Below are positions 1-12,500 of a stretch of 64,000 nucleotides of DNA, piece after piece (the stretch's first letter is position 1; every line of letters starts with the position of its first letter). The notes beneath the pieces were generated by a model. That model was not told the origin of the DNA. It worked only from the letters and a program-made list of their open reading frames with translations, and searched no databases. Origin of the DNA: Dasypus novemcinctus. Lineage: Eukaryota; Chordata; Mammalia; Cingulata; Dasypodidae. The stretch covers positions 30,424,770 to 30,488,769 of the forward strand of contig NC_080682.1 in assembly GCF_030445035.2 (NCBI RefSeq). Reading direction: 5' to 3'. Position numbers and translations under genes: made by a program.

Positions 1-1053
1 ACCTAAAAGAAACAGATGGCATAATATTACCCCTTAGTTCAGGGCAGATGGCTCTCTGAGTCCAAGCAAAGATTTTCTAATATTTTATTTTACTTTATAT
101 TATTTTATCACTTTTTATCACTCATTTCCCTCCCTCCTCAATCTACCTGGGCACCCACTATATTCTATTTAACAGATGTTTGACTTCCACTCTAAGTAGA
201 CTTCAGGTACTCCATATTCCTTGCATTTTTCTTTCAGCTTTCTGCATCTATTGAAAATAATATATTCATTAAATACATTATTATTAATAAACTCTCATTA
301 ATACATTTATTAAAGAAGATAATTAAAGGTAGTTGTTATGGATGTTAAGTGGAAGTTGTTTTGGGTGATGAGATACAAACACAGATAGCCAGCCAGCCAA
401 GAATGAAGGAAAATATACCATTATTATTATTTAATAATGAAGTGCTTGTAGTGTGTGAAGGGAGAATGAGGGCAGTGCAGGGTGTAGGGCTTACAGCTTC
501 AGCTCCCATGACGTCTGTGAAGGAAGGGGAAAAAGAAAAGTAGAAAACTAATTTGGAATCCAGAGGGGAGGTGGTGACTCAAAATGGGAACTCATGACTA
601 AGCTGTACAAGATAATAATCCTCCAAAATAATTTATTTTATGCCATTATAGTGATTGTCTGTACCCTTTCTTGTAATAAGACCCTCACTAATAGAAGTAT
701 TTAATATAACCTCAATACATATTCAGCAACATTGGATAAGCCTACATAATAAAACAAATACATTTACAATAGAAGAATTAAATTCTCCTTTGCCAGTTAT
801 TGATAAGTAAACCAGGCAATAAATCAGAAACAATAAATGAAAGTACAGAAAATTTTAAAAGAATATCTAGCCTTATTTGTGTGTATGTAGATATATACAT
901 AACAATGAATGCAACAATTGAAGAATACTTATTTTTGAATGCAGAGATAGATTATTTTTAAGTGATCATTGTTAGGATATTGAAAGAAATGCAATAAATT
1001 TTAATGAAAACAGAGTATAGAAATTTCTGAGCACAATGAATATGAGGTAAATG

Positions 1054-1086
<33 letters not shown>

Positions 1087-1300
1087 TGAAATTGTATTCT
1101 GTTAAATATCTAACAATCTAATTTGTTAAGAAATAAACCATACTAGAAAAATGTTAAATATGTATAATTGAATGATAATGGCTATGTTTCCATTCCATCA
1201 TGTAAAGGGCTTTGAAGTTGTCACTTCCACCCTCAAAATAAGAAAAATCTGATCTCTGAAAAAGCACATCATTCAGAAAATTGAAATCTGTTCTGGAGAA
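1..1300. repeat. Low-copy duplicated segment E1
   Basis: This stretch has no gene. It is recognisably related, in the same orientation, to 56,330-57,280. Shared landmarks in the same order are CCCTTAGTTC near position 31, a GGGCACC...CTATTTAACA block near 150-175, a TTATTGATAA...CAGGCAATAA block near 800-825, and a TTGAATGATAATG block near 1,170. Parts resemble very old L1 sequence, but the shared order over about 1 kb points to a duplicated segment rather than two chance insertions. Short open frames inside it (for example 349-543) have no recognisable product. Confidence 0.55.
1054..1081. repeat. (AT)n microsatellite
   Basis: About fourteen uninterrupted AT units. The paralogous copy near 57,045-57,075 has only a short broken TATATGTATG stretch, so the expansion is specific to this copy. 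Confidence 0.95.
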
Positions 1301-1309
1301 ATAGGCAAA

Positions 1310-1998
1310 TATGAGGATCAGAGGTTTCTGGAGCAGAAATCACAGATGGATTCAGCCTTGGGTAGGAAGACTAAAAGATAATTGACTAAATATTGGGAAC
1401 TGAACATGGAGCAGATTGAGAGATACCATTCTCATGAGGGGGAGGGAGAAATAGAATAGATGGAAAATGGGACAGTTTGAGGACAATGGAGATGTTCTAC
1501 CTGATCTTCGAATGATGGATACAGGCCATGTTAAATTTCATAAAAACTATAAAAGTGTATGGTCTAAAATGCAAACCATAATGTAAACCATTGACAATGA
1601 TTAGTAGCTATGTTTCAATATTTGTACATCAATTGTAACAAATGTACAATCCACATAAAAATGTTATTAATTGGGGAAATGGGAAAAGGGGGAAGATATT
1701 GGACATATGGGAATCCCCTATGCTCACATGACTTTTCTGTAATCTAAAACTTCTTTGAAGACAAAATGAGAAAATTATACACTGGGGGAATAAACAGAAG
1801 AAAAAGTCACTGTACATACAAGACAACAGATATTACAGTAATAAAAGACATAATATCAAAACAATTTTTAAAAATATTTTTCACTATTTTTATTCTAATT
1901 TTTTTCATTTTTAAATTTTTAAATTTTTGTATTTTATATCTTATTTTTAAAAATATTATTATTTCATTTCATTATTAATTGTATAATTGGCATCACTT
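1310..1998 (+). repeat. L1-type 3' UTR plus start of tail module
   Basis: This matches the reverse complement of 27,380-27,900 in order: a 'CAATTGTAACAAATGTAC' block, a 'GTTATTAATTGGGG' block, a 'TGGGAATCCCCTAT' block and an A/T-rich spacer ending ATTAATTGTA. The first blocks are typical of xenarthran L1 3' ends. The spacer leads into the sequence called the tail module here. A DAS SINE interrupts the element at 2,000. Compared with the copy at 40,085 onward, about 0.9 kb of module is missing at that junction. Confidence 0.6.
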
Positions 1999-1999
1999 T

Positions 2000-2403
2000 T
2001 TTAAGATTTATTTTTTATTTATTTCTCTCCCATTCTCCTCCAGTTGCCTGCACTCTGTCCATTCACTGTCTGTTCTTCTGTGACCACTTCTATCCTTATC
2101 AGAGGCACCGGGAATCTGTGTTTCTTTTTGTTGCATCATCTTGTTGTGTCAGCTCTCCATATGGGCAGTGCCATTCCTGGGCAGGCTGCACTATCTTTTG
2201 CACTGGGCGGCTCTCCTTAAGGGGCACACTCCTTGTGCGTGCGGCTTCCCTACACGGGGGCAACCCTGCATTGCATGGCACTCCTTGCGTGCATTAGCAC
2301 TGCACATGGGCCAGTTCCACATGGGTCAAGGGGGCCCAGGGTTTGAACCATGGACCTCCCATGTGGTAGGCAGATGCCCTATCCATTGGGCCAAGTCTGC
2401 AAG
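2000..2403 (-). mobile_element. DAS-type tRNA-derived SINE (inverted)
   Basis: Read on the minus strand it starts with a tRNA-like head (GGCCCAATGGATAGGGC, then a box-B-like GGTTCAAACCC near 2,342). It continues with the family body (AAGGAGTG, GCCGCCCAG, CAGCCTGCCCAGGAATGG, AAAAAGAAACACAGATTCC) and ends in an AGAGAAATAAATAAAAAAT tail. DAS SINEs are known from armadillo; naming the subfamily would need a library comparison. Open frames at 2,099-2,281 and 2,141-2,416 are only SINE sequence. Confidence 0.9.
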
Positions 2404-3165
2404 TCAAGTACTATAATTAGTACTAGAGTTAATAAGTGTATGTCCAAGAGACTTAAATCTTTGGACTGTCCATGTACCAGCTGGCTCCTGAATCTCAAAG
2501 AAGTTGCAACACCTACTCTCCAGTTCATTGGAGGACAACTAAAAAGGAGATGGTGATGGACAATGATTATCCCAAGAAACTGAGAGAGTCTACAACTGCA
2601 AGCAAGAAAGTTCCATCTATCTGTCCTATGTAATCAAAGGCCCCTCTCAATTAGAGGAGGAGTGAGCATCATCATCTTAGAATCCCCAGGATCGGAAAAT
2701 GAACTATGGACTAAAGTTGACTTACTTGTATTCTACTATAGACTTATTGTGATTCTAGCAATGTAAGAACATATGTCACTGCTGTGGAGGCAGAGGCAAA
2801 TGGAGGTTCTGAGGGCAGGGAGAGGAAGAAACAGGTGCAGTATGGGGGCATTTTCAGGACTTGGGAATTGTCATCAATGACATTGAAATGACAGATATTG
2901 TTGATTATATAGCTTGCCAAAACCTACAAAATTATGTGAGAGTTTAAACTACAATGTAAACTTTAATCCATGTTTAGTGGTTATGCTCCAAAATATGTTC
3001 AGCAATTTTTAAAAAATGTACCACACTAATGAAGAATGTTGTTAATGGGGAAAATGTCTGGGAGTGTAGGGAGTGGGGCATAGAACAATCCCCTCTATTT
3101 ATTATGTAATATTATATAATCTAAGTATTCTTTAAGAAAAATAAAATGTATGTTTTAAAAAAATC
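2404..3165 (+). repeat. L1 tail module, 3' half
   Basis: It aligns by eye with 8,320-9,030 and 40,990-41,745. Shared blocks are a 'TTAAATCTTTGG.CTGTCCATGT' block, 'ACTCTCCAGTTCATT', 'CAACTGCAAGCAA', 'TAAACTACAATGTAAACT' and a terminal 'TTCTTTAA...AATAAAAT' followed by an A-rich end. The A-rich end and absence of terminal inverted repeats fit target-primed retroposition. Confidence 0.65.
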
Positions 3166-3191
3166 TCATGGAAGCACAGTTTAAGGGTGCC

Positions 3192-3761
3192 TGTATTAGT
3201 CAGCCAAAGAGGTGTCGATGCAAAATAAATAACAGAAATCTGTTGGCTTTTATAAAGGGTTTTTATATGGGGTAGAAGCTTCTAGTTACTAGGCCATAAA
3301 ACATAACTTACTTCCCTCACGAAAGTCTTTTGTCATGTGTTGGAGGAAGATGGCTGCCAATGTCTGCCAGGTTTCAGGCTTCCTGGGTTTCTCTCTTCTC
3401 AGGGTTCATTACTCTCCAGACTCCACTCCTCTGATTTCACCACTTATTGTAGACAAAAAGGCTCTCTAGGCTTTGCCTTTCTTCACAAGGCAAGCTGTAG
3501 ACTATCAGGTGACTTGTTCTGTCTCTCTTCCCAGAGATCAATTCCCTCTGGACTCAGCTCATCTGCACCTCTATGTGCTTACTTTTGGGGTTTCAGCTCA
3601 AAAGTCCCAACTCTGTCTTTTGCCATGTTTGTTTGCCACTGACATGGTCCAATCAAAGCCCTAATCATAATTTAAGTAAAAGTGAAACTTCAGACAGACC
3701 AGTTTAAAAATATAATCCAATATCTATTTCTGGAATTCATAAACAATATCAAACTTCTACA
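3192..3761 (-). mobile_element. MaLR-type solo LTR with target duplication
   Basis: The element runs TGTATTAGTCAGCC...CTTCTACA on the plus strand. Read on the minus strand it starts TGTAGAAGTTTGATATTG and ends GGCTGACTAATACA, the usual 3' end of MaLR/ERVL LTRs. It is flanked by a perfect 5-bp duplication, GTGCC at 3,187-3,191 and 3,762-3,766, the size expected for ERVL-MaLR integration. Related LTRs lie at 25,009, 45,365 and 50,319. Open frames at 3,337-3,664 are LTR sequence, not genes. Confidence 0.88.
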
Positions 3762-3764
3762 GTG

Positions 3765-5990
3765 CCCCCATACTTTCTTGAGTCCTACTCCCAGGAGTCA
3801 TTCTAATGGCCATGTAGCAGTATCATTAAAATTTTAATTTACATTCCCTTAATATCTATCGAGGTCTAGTATCTTTTCATGTATATATTTGCAGTGTGTA
3901 TATATTCCTTGTTGAAGTATCTATTCAAACCATTTGTTTGATTTTTATTGGGTTATTTCATTTATCTTATTAAGTTTTTGGATACTTTTATATATTCTGG
4001 ATTATATTTCTTTAATAAATATATATTTTTCAAATATTTTCCCCTAGTGAATAACATTGTTTTCATTCTATTACTATTCTATTATTATTTTCATTTTTAC
4101 AGCAAAACTTTCATTTTGTTGAGATCCAATTTGTCATGTCTTTTCTTTTCAAGGATCATGATTTTTACAGCAGTTATCAACTTTTTGCCTAATCTAAGAC
4201 AGTGAATATTTTCTCCAACAGGAGCTATTTAAACTGTTAATATTTTTGTTGCCAGATGTTCTCAGATACCTTGGCTAAGCAAAAAAAAAAAAAAATTAAT
4301 TGCAAACCAGTTTAGTTAGGTCAGTAATTTATTAAGAAAATGAGAAAAGTGAAATGGGAGAAAATAACAGATTATGGGTCCCAGTTATACTTGCATGCAG
4401 TTCCAGGCAGGGAAGGGAAAGAACAGAGCAAGGAAGTAGGAAAAAGGAAAAAGAGTTGATTTATATTCCAAGCTTTCTTTTTGAACTATTAATTATTCTG
4501 CCCCTTTGCTAATGATGAGGGAAGAATCCCAGCTATCTGCTGTTTTGATTGGTTACTCCACCTGTCAATTGCCCTTGAGAACATCTGGGCCTTTTCCTTG
4601 ATCCTGGAGGAAGTCCAGATTCAAATGGGGAATTCTTGCAAGGTTCTTCCAGCAGCCATGTCATCTTGTAAGGTCTTTCCCACGGGGGGTGTTCCCATGG
4701 CCATGTACTTTCATGACCACTTTTTTTTTTTTTTCTTCCAGGTTGCAGATTTGTCTCTTATTGCTTAATCTAGCCTGCCTCACTTTTCCATTTTCATAGC
4801 CATCTATGAACCATTTCGGAATAATATTTGTCTGAAGTGTATGGTATAGGGCCAGATTCATTTTCTATGCACATGGATGGCCAGTTGTTTTACCACATTT
4901 GGCACTAAAGACTATCATTTCTCCATGGAATTGCCTACACTCCTTTGCTGAGATTTATTCAAACATGTGTGCATCTAATTTTGAATTTTGAACTCTCTAT
5001 GCCTGTTGCACTGACCTATTTGTCCATTTCTACAAAAATAAAACACTGTTTTGAATCTTGTTGCTTCATAGCATGCCTTGATATAAGATAGGACAATTTC
5101 CCCAACTAAGTTCTGTTATGCTGTTGTGCAGCTTGTTCTAGATTCCTCAGATTTGTATATAAATGATACAATTACATTGTAAATTACAAAAAAAAGGCAT
5201 GTTTGGATTTTTCTGCAGGCATCACATTTAATCTATAGAATAATTTGAGAGGACAGAAAATCGATACATTAAAACTGTTGAATCTGTCATCCTTGAATAT
5301 GGAATGTTACTCTATTTATAAGAAGTTATTTAATTTTTCTAATCAAAATCTGTAGTTTTCAGTATAGATGCCTTGCAGAGATATTGTAACATTTATGAAA
5401 CACTAATTATTTATTTAAACGTTAAGAATTTGATGCTATTAAAAACTTGGTGTCTGATTTTTTGCTAAAAGTGAAATCTTTATGTTCAGTTTTTCTGTAT
5501 GATCTTAGGTCACAGTAACCTGTTAATATAACTGTTTTTTTTAAAGCCAATTAGGATTGGATAGGATGAAGCAAAACAGTTTGTATTTATTGCTTATATC
5601 ATTGCTCATATAAGAAATTCTAAAGCAAGCAAAAAAAAAAAAACTACTATGGTTGATAATTATCAGAGAAATTATGGCCTGAGAGAAACAGTTCCTTTGT
5701 CTTGTTGAAATTTTTAGAGATGGTATTATTTCTTCTTATGGTTGGTAGAATTCACCAGTGGAGCTATATGAAAGGGGTTTCATTGTGTATTTGTAGCTTT
5801 AAAACTACAAATTCACTGTCTTTATGAGATATAGTCCTATTGAGATGATCTATAATTTTATGAGCTTTTAAATTTTATATTATTCTAACATTTATCCATT
5901 CAATCAAATTGTTAAATGTATTGTCTTAAAGTATTCATAATATTCCTTTATTTTCCTTTTAGAATCTGTAGAATGTGTAATGAGATCACC
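3765..5990 (-). mobile_element. Old L1 fragment, interrupted
   Basis: The antisense of L1 ORF2 3'-terminal sequence is visible at 3,880-4,200, again at 4,800-5,470 (blocks matching 'CCAGTTGTTTTACCACATTTG' in broken form and 'CCTATTTGTCCATTTCTAC'), and at 5,720-5,760 ('GGTAGAATTCACCAGTGGAG'). The reading frames are destroyed. The gap at about 4,207-4,795 is a later insertion. Its degree of decay suggests an ancient mammalian L1M-type copy. Confidence 0.7.
4207..4795 (-). mobile_element. Probable ERV LTR inserted in old L1
   Basis: This block separates two halves of the same antisense L1. Read on the minus strand it has an AATAAA signal near 4,330 followed by an A-rich stretch, plus internal homopolymers of 14-15 T or A. 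No clean TG...CA ends or target duplication were found, so the class is uncertain. The 66-residue minus-strand frame at 4,661-4,861 spans its edge and is not a gene. Confidence 0.4.
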
Positions 5991-6590
5991 TCTAACATTA
6001 GAAAACAGAAGATTTTGGTAATAATTTATACAAGAATCCTAGGACTCAAGATCAATGATATAAAAGAAAATTAAATGCAAAAAATACAGAGACAAGGATA
6101 ATTTTTTATAAAAAAGAGAAGTATTATATGGCATGAACAGCAGTTTTAGTTAGTGGATATCAAAAAGCCAAAGTTGGTTATTTGGAAAGAAACCCTTACA
6201 TGATCAATTAAGTGAAAACAAGGAGAGATAAAAATGCAAAATATCAATAAAATTGAACTCATATATTGATGTTGGTAGTGCAAACTTGCAAAAACATTGC
6301 AAAAGACTATTTGACATTATTGGAAAGTCTACCATAAACTGTAATCCAGCAGTTTCACTACTAGTTGCTGACTTGCAATACTACAAATTTGAATAACTAG
6401 CAACAAATATTTTCAATTAAATACCATTTAGGGACCACAGCTATTACCAGTAAAATAAGTTGCATGAGCATATCCTCACACGTCTAGTATGGCTTGTCTT
6501 TTTTGCTTTCAATTTCAAAGAGCAGATGAGCTAATTAATCGCAAAGAGCAAAAACAAAACAGCCTTGTCTTTACTGTGTGATTGCAAATC
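5990..6590. repeat. Decayed L1-like segment, paralogue of 17,570-18,030
   Basis: There is no gene. Order-preserved matches to 17,570-18,030 include 'AAAGCCAAAGTTG', 'CATGATCAAT', 'GTAGTGCAAA.TTGCA' and 'AAAGAGCAGATGA'. The L1-like pieces carry the same internal deletion in both copies, which favours segmental duplication over independent insertion. Confidence 0.45.
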
Positions 6591-6599
6591 CATTTCAGG

Positions 6600-7420
6600 A
6601 TTCTTCTGAATGGAATTCTCTTTGATGACAGGGGTCTTTCCTCTGACCCTTCCTCAAGAAACACACAAGTAACCCCCATGCCATATACATGCAGACGGAC
6701 TCATCATACGTACATGTGACACATACATAAACACTTTTCTTTGGTTAATATCTAAATATTTCTTGGTAAATAGTACATTAATCCAAATCAACAGAACTAT
6801 AAATAACTGTTAACTAGTTAAAGCCAATTTCCTTTGGAATAGACAAAAGGGTTTCATTTACATTTACATTCCAGAATCTTCCTTGGTTCTAATGGAGGTA
6901 AGTTTCTACTCAGATGTGTGGAAGTCCCCAAGAAGAGAAATATCATAAAAGGAATTCCTGGCATTAAAGGCAAACGTTGCTGTCTCTGTGGTTTTCCTGA
7001 ATCTTCTGCTGGCTGAGGGGCAGGGGTAATATAATCAGGGAAGGGTTGTGAAAAGAAAGGCAGTCATTCTGCTGATCAATGACAAGTGCCTGGGCAGGTA
7101 GAAAGTCTGGAGAGATGTGAGCCAAAGCACAGAGTGAGCTTGGTTTATACGCTTTATAACTTTTGAGGGTAAAAATTAAATGAGCTAGTTGTGTTTCCTT
7201 GGTGTAGACAGTCAACAAAAAGGATATTGCCAGGAGGCTGTTAATCTGGTGAATTTTATTCCCTCTTTGATAGACACTTGGGAATATATGTTAAAGTGGT
7301 TTGCCATTCACACATCACTTATTACATTAATAAAGTATCATTGCTAGTGACACAGAATATATTCAAATATGTATGAGTCTAAATTATCTTAGTAAAGAGT
7401 GATCATTTTGTAAAAATAGA
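6600..7420. repeat. Low-copy segment copy A
   Basis: This is non-coding sequence related to 35,540-36,720 and 49,160-50,300. Shared landmarks are 'CCTCAAGAAAC', a CATCA..C..A-rich tract, 'TTCTTTGGTTAAT', a 'CTTTGGAATAGACA' block, 'GAGCCAAAGCACAGAGTGAG' and a 'TTAATAAAGTATCATTG' block. The minus-strand frame 6,964-7,218 has no recognised product and is not conserved in the other copies. Confidence 0.55.
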
Positions 7421-7429
7421 CAAGTGTAT

Positions 7430-7720
7430 GGCTTAATACTCTGTTCATAGTTATTTTCTCTTTGTTAAAAAAAAATAGTAGCCTTATAGCCATAAGAAGA
7501 CTTAAGAGGAATATAATGAAAGTTTTCATTTGATAAAATTAGAATTAAATAAGAATTTAAAATGCTCTCCAATGGGCCATTTTTAAAGTGCCTTACCTGT
7601 TAGTTATTTGACATCTAAAATCATCCTAAATACAAAGATACTGAATTTGTCAATCAATGGATGTGGTGATTTCTAAATAAACTTGTTACAAAATTATTCT
7701 GCATTTTAAAATTGGACATT
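7430..7720. other. No feature seen
   Basis: AT-rich DNA without a recognisable gene, RNA or repeat. Confidence 0.5.
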
Positions 7721-7726
7721 TAGACT

Positions 7727-9035
7727 TCTGAGGAAGATGGCAAAAGAGGGAGCTCCAGGGCTCTGTCCTTCCAACAGTGCAACTATTAAATAGGCAGGAA
7801 TTGTCTGAAACAACTATGATGAAACAACTATGATGCCAGAACAACACTGTGCAGTATCCAAAGAAAAGTGGAAGAAAGAGGCTGATGAACTACAGTAAAG
7901 AATAGTAAATTGCACTCTCCTCACAGCAGCTACCAGCTCCCATCTGCCACTCTTGTGGAAGGCAGCTGTGGGGTCTAGTCCCTCACTGGTGATGAAAAGG
8001 AATATAAAAATCCCCTCCAGAAATGAGTTTACATAACTGAGAGTCTTCAAAAATGTGTCAGGAGGTCATCAGAGAGGTCATGCTTACACATGCCTCAGCA
8101 GGAGCCCACAGACAGCCAAAGTAGATACAACTCCAGGTACTGGTGCTCCTGAGGGGTGCAAAGACCCACAAGTTCTATGGTCATGGCAAATGGCTCTGGA
8201 ATGCAATGCCATGTCAGTTGGCCCTACTTTGGAATTTGTGTTCCTGAGTGTGATGGAGTTGGACTCAGATGTGATCTTTCTACGCATGCCTCTTCTGTTA
8301 CTTTTACTGAACTTGTGGTTGGTACTAGAGTTAGTGTATATTCAGGAGACATAAATCTCTGGACAGTCCATGTGCCAGTTGGGCCCTGAGCCTCAGTAGA
8401 GTTGCAACTTTTACTCTCTGGTTCATTGGACTTACCCTGGCCAGCTAACAGGGAGGTAAAGAAGGTCAACCACCACACCAGGGAATAGAAAGTACCTACA
8501 GCTGCAAGTAGGAGAATTGCATCCATCATCCATGTGGAATCTAAGCCCCCTCTCAATATACAGGTGGAATGGACACCACCATCCCAGGGTCCCCAGAATG
8601 GAGGAATAAAATATGGATTAAATTGGATTTACTGGTAATCTACCATGGAACTATTGTGATTAGTAATGTATAAAATTATAGCACTGGCATGAGAAAGTGG
8701 TCATAGTAGTTGCTGAGGGAAGGGAGAAGAAAGAAGAGATGTGATGTGGGGGCATTTTGGGACATGGAGTTGTCCTAAATGATATTGCAGAGACAGAAGC
8801 TGGACATTATATATATCTTGCCATTACCCACTGAATGGACTGAGGGAGTGTAAACTACAATGTAAACTATTATCCATGCAGTGCAGCAGTGCTCAAAAAT
8901 ATATTCACCAAATGCAATGAATGTGTCAAAATGATAAAAGATGTTGTTGATGTGAGAGGAGTGGGGTGAAGGAGGTGGGAGGTATATGGGAACCTCTTAT
9001 ATTTTTTGAATATAATTTTAAAAAATAAAGAGATC
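7727..9035 (+). mobile_element. Internally deleted L1: 5' leader joined to 3' tail
   Basis: Positions 7,727-8,050 match the L1 5' leader at 21,455-21,740 (both have GAAGATGG/AAGATGGTAGAATAA openings, 'CCAACAGTGCAACTATTA', 'AGAAAAGT.GAAG.AAGAGGCTGAT'). Positions 8,060-9,030 match the L1 tail module at 40,760-41,745. No ORF1 or ORF2 sequence lies between them. The element ends in an A-rich AATAAAG stretch near 9,030. Open frames at 8,055-8,556 on both strands are within this repeat and have no protein similarity that I recognise. Confidence 0.65.
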
Positions 9036-9114
9036 ATGGAAAAAATGATATTTACCAGCAAATAAATAAATACATTGAACAAATTCATTACTCCAAAAAT
9101 GAAGACTCTATACC

Positions 9115-9290
9115 CCTTAGCATTCCTTCCTCAGATTTACATAACCACTAATCTCATTTTATCTTTATAAATTGATTTATATTTACATGTCATACAAATG
9201 GAATCATATAATATGTAGTACTCTGTATCTGGTTTCCTTCACTTAGTAAGATGTGTTTTCTTTTGGTCTAATACTAACATTTTGCAATAT
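9115..9290 (-). mobile_element. Old L1 3' fragment
   Basis: Antisense of the conserved L1 ORF2/3' end motif ('ACAAATGGAATCATATAATATG', shortened, and 'GTATCTGGTTTCCTTCACTTAG'). It abuts the younger antisense L1. Confidence 0.6.
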
Positions 9291-9559
9291 TATATTTGAT
9301 TGGCTTCAAAGATAGTCTTTTATATGCATTTCTATGCATATTCATATTTCACATAACATTTATGTTTCATACTATCATTCAAAATAGGCAAATCATACAG
9401 TATGTTTTTTCATGTCTGACTTGCCTTACACAACACTATGTCTTTCAGTTCTTCCTACCAATGCATAATATTCCATTGTGTGTATACTTCACAATTTGTT
9501 TATCCATCCATCAATTGATGGACACCTAAGTTGTTTCCAACTATTGGCTATTGTGAATA

Positions 9560-12500
9560 ATGTTGCTATTAACATCAATTAGCAGATATCTATCTGTGTC
9601 ACTTCTCTCAGTTCTTCTGGGTATATACCTAGCAATGGTATTGCCAGGTCCCATGGCAAGTCTATATTCAACTTCCTTAGGAACTGCCCAACTCTCTTAC
9701 ATTCCCACCAAAAGTGAATAAGCATTCCCATCTCTCCACACCCTCTCCAATATTTAGTTTTCTGAATTTTAATATAGGCCAGTCTAATAATTGTGAAATG
9801 ATATCTCATTGTTGTTTTGATTTGCATTTCCCTAATTGCTAGTGAGTTAAATATTTTTCATGTGTTTCTCTGTCTTCCGTATTTCTTCTTTGCATGTTGT
9901 CTTTTCAAAATTTTTGTCCATTTTTAATCAGGTATTTTCAATTTTATTGTTGAGTTATATGATCTCCTTATATATCATGAATATTTTGTGATTGCCAGAT
10001 ATTTTCTCCCATTGAATTGGCTGCTTTTTCACCCTTTTGACAGAGTCCTTTAGGTGCAAAAGTGTTCAATTTTGAGGTGGTCTCATTTATCTATGTTTTT
10101 TGTTGTTATTGCTCATGTTTTTGACATAAGTTTTAAGAAACTATCATCTACCACAAGATCTTGAAGATGTTTCCAATATTTTCTTTTAGGAGTTTCATGG
10201 TTGTTGATTTTTAAATCTAAGTCCTTTATCCATTTTGAGTTAGTTTTTGTATAAGGTGTGAGATAGTGGTCTTCTTTCATTATTTGAATGTAACTATCCA
10301 GTTCTCCTAGCACCATTTGTTGAATAGACAGTCCTGACCCGGCTGGGTGGGCTTAACAGTCTTGGCAAAAATCCCTTGACTATAGATGTAGGCTCAATTT
10401 CTGACTTCTCAGTTTGGTTCCATTGGTTAATCTCTCTGTCCTTAAGCCAGTATAATGTTGCTCTTACCACTGTAGCTAAACGATATGCTTTAAAGTCAAG
10501 AAGTGAGAATCCTCTAACTTTCTTCTTCTTTTTAAAGATATTTTTGGCTATTTGGAGCCCCTTACCCTTCCAAATAAAATTGATAATTCACCTTTTGATT
10601 TCTGCAAAAAAGACTGTGATTTTTATTGAAATTGCATCGAATCTGTGAATCAGTTTGGGTATAATTGACATCTTAATGATTTTCAGTCTTCCAATCCATG
10701 AACATGGAATGTCCTTCCATTTATTTAAGTCTTCTTCAGATTCTTTTAGCAATGATTTATAGTTTCCTTAATACATATCCTCTATGTCCTTGGTTATATT
10801 TATTCCTAAATATTTAATTGTTTCAGTCACTACTATAAATGGATTTTTTTTTCAGATTTCCTCCTCAGATGCATATCAATAGTGTATAGAAATGCTATTG
10901 GTTTTTGCATATTAACCTTGTATTCTGCCACTTTGCTGAACTCATCTCTTAATTCTAGTGGCTTTGTTTCAGATTTACCAATATTTTCTAGATATAGGAT
11001 AATGTCACCATTGAATAGTAAAAGTTTTATTTTTTCCTTTCCTACTTGAGTGCCTTTTAAAAATTTATCTAGCCTAAATGCTCTAGCTAGAACTTCTTTG
11101 AAAATATTGAATAATAATGGTGACAATGGGCATCCTTGTCATGTTCCTGTACAGCTGGAATGCTTTCAGTCATTCACCATTGAGTACAATGCTAGCTATA
11201 GCTTTTTCATATATACACTTTATAATATTGAGAGACCTTCTTCTATTCCTATGTTGAAGTGTTTTTATCAAGAAAGTGTGCTGTATTTTGTCAAATGTCT
11301 TTTCTGTTTCAATCAAAGATCACGTGATTTTCTTTTTCTTCTTCAATTTATCAATGTGGGTTATTACATTAATTGATTTTTCTTGTGTTGTACCACCTTT
11401 GCATGCCTGGGATAAAACCCACTTGATCATGGTATAGAATTCTTTTAATGTGCTTTGAATTTTGTTTGCAAGTATTTTGTTCAGGATTTTTCCATTTACA
11501 TTCATTGGAGATAATGACCTGTAATTTTCTTCTTTTTTTAAAATCTGGTTTTGGTATTAGAGTGACGTTTCACTTCATAGAATGACTTTGGTAGTATTCT
11601 TTTCTGTTCACTTTTTTGGAAGAGCTTGAGCAAAATCAGTATTAGTTCATCTTTGAGTGATTGGTAGAATTCATCCATGAAGCCATCTGGCCCCAGGCTT
11701 TTCATCTTTGGGAGGTTTTTGATGACTATTTCAATCTCTTCCCTTGTGATTGGTTGTTGAGGTCTTCTGTTTCTTCTAAAGTCAGTGTAGATGGTTCATG
11801 TGTTTCTAGGAATTTGTTCATCTTCTCTACATTTTCTTGTTTTGTGGCATACAGTTGTTCATAGTAACCTGTTACAATCTCTCTTATTTATACAGGGTCA
11901 ATGGTAATGTCCCCTCCACCATTTCTGATTTTATTTTTGCTTTCTCTCTTTTTTTTCATTGTCAGTCTAGCTAAGGGTTCATCAATTTTGTTGATCTTCT
12001 CAAAAAAACCAACTTGTAATTTTGTTGATTCTCTCATTTTTTTTTTCAATTTCATTTATTTATGCTCTGATCTTTACTATTTTTTTCCTTCTACTTACTT
12101 TGGTATTAGTTTGGTGTTCTTTTTCTAGTTCTTCTAGGTGTGCAATTAGATCATCAATTTGAGCTCTTTCTTCTTTTTAATGTAAGCAGTGAGGGCTATA
12201 AATTTCCTTCTCAGCACTGCCTTTGTGGTGTCCCATAGGTTTTGATATGTCGTGTTCTCATTTTCATTTGTTTCAATATATTTCCTGAATTCTCTTGCAA
12301 TTTTTTCTTTGACCAACTGATTGTTTAATATTGTGTTATTAAATCCCCATATGTTTATGAATTATGAATTTTCTGTTTTTCTGTCCAAGAATGATTTCCT
12401 GCTTCATTCGGTTATCATCAGAGACAGTGTTTTGCATAATTTCGAACTTATAAAATTTATTGAGACTTGTCTTGTGAAACAAATATGGTCTATTTTGGAG

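Noticed and set aside
3948-4205. Hydrophobic 85-codon frame resembling a membrane protein
   Set aside because: It is antisense AT-rich L1 ORF2 sequence; phenylalanine- and leucine-rich frames are expected there.
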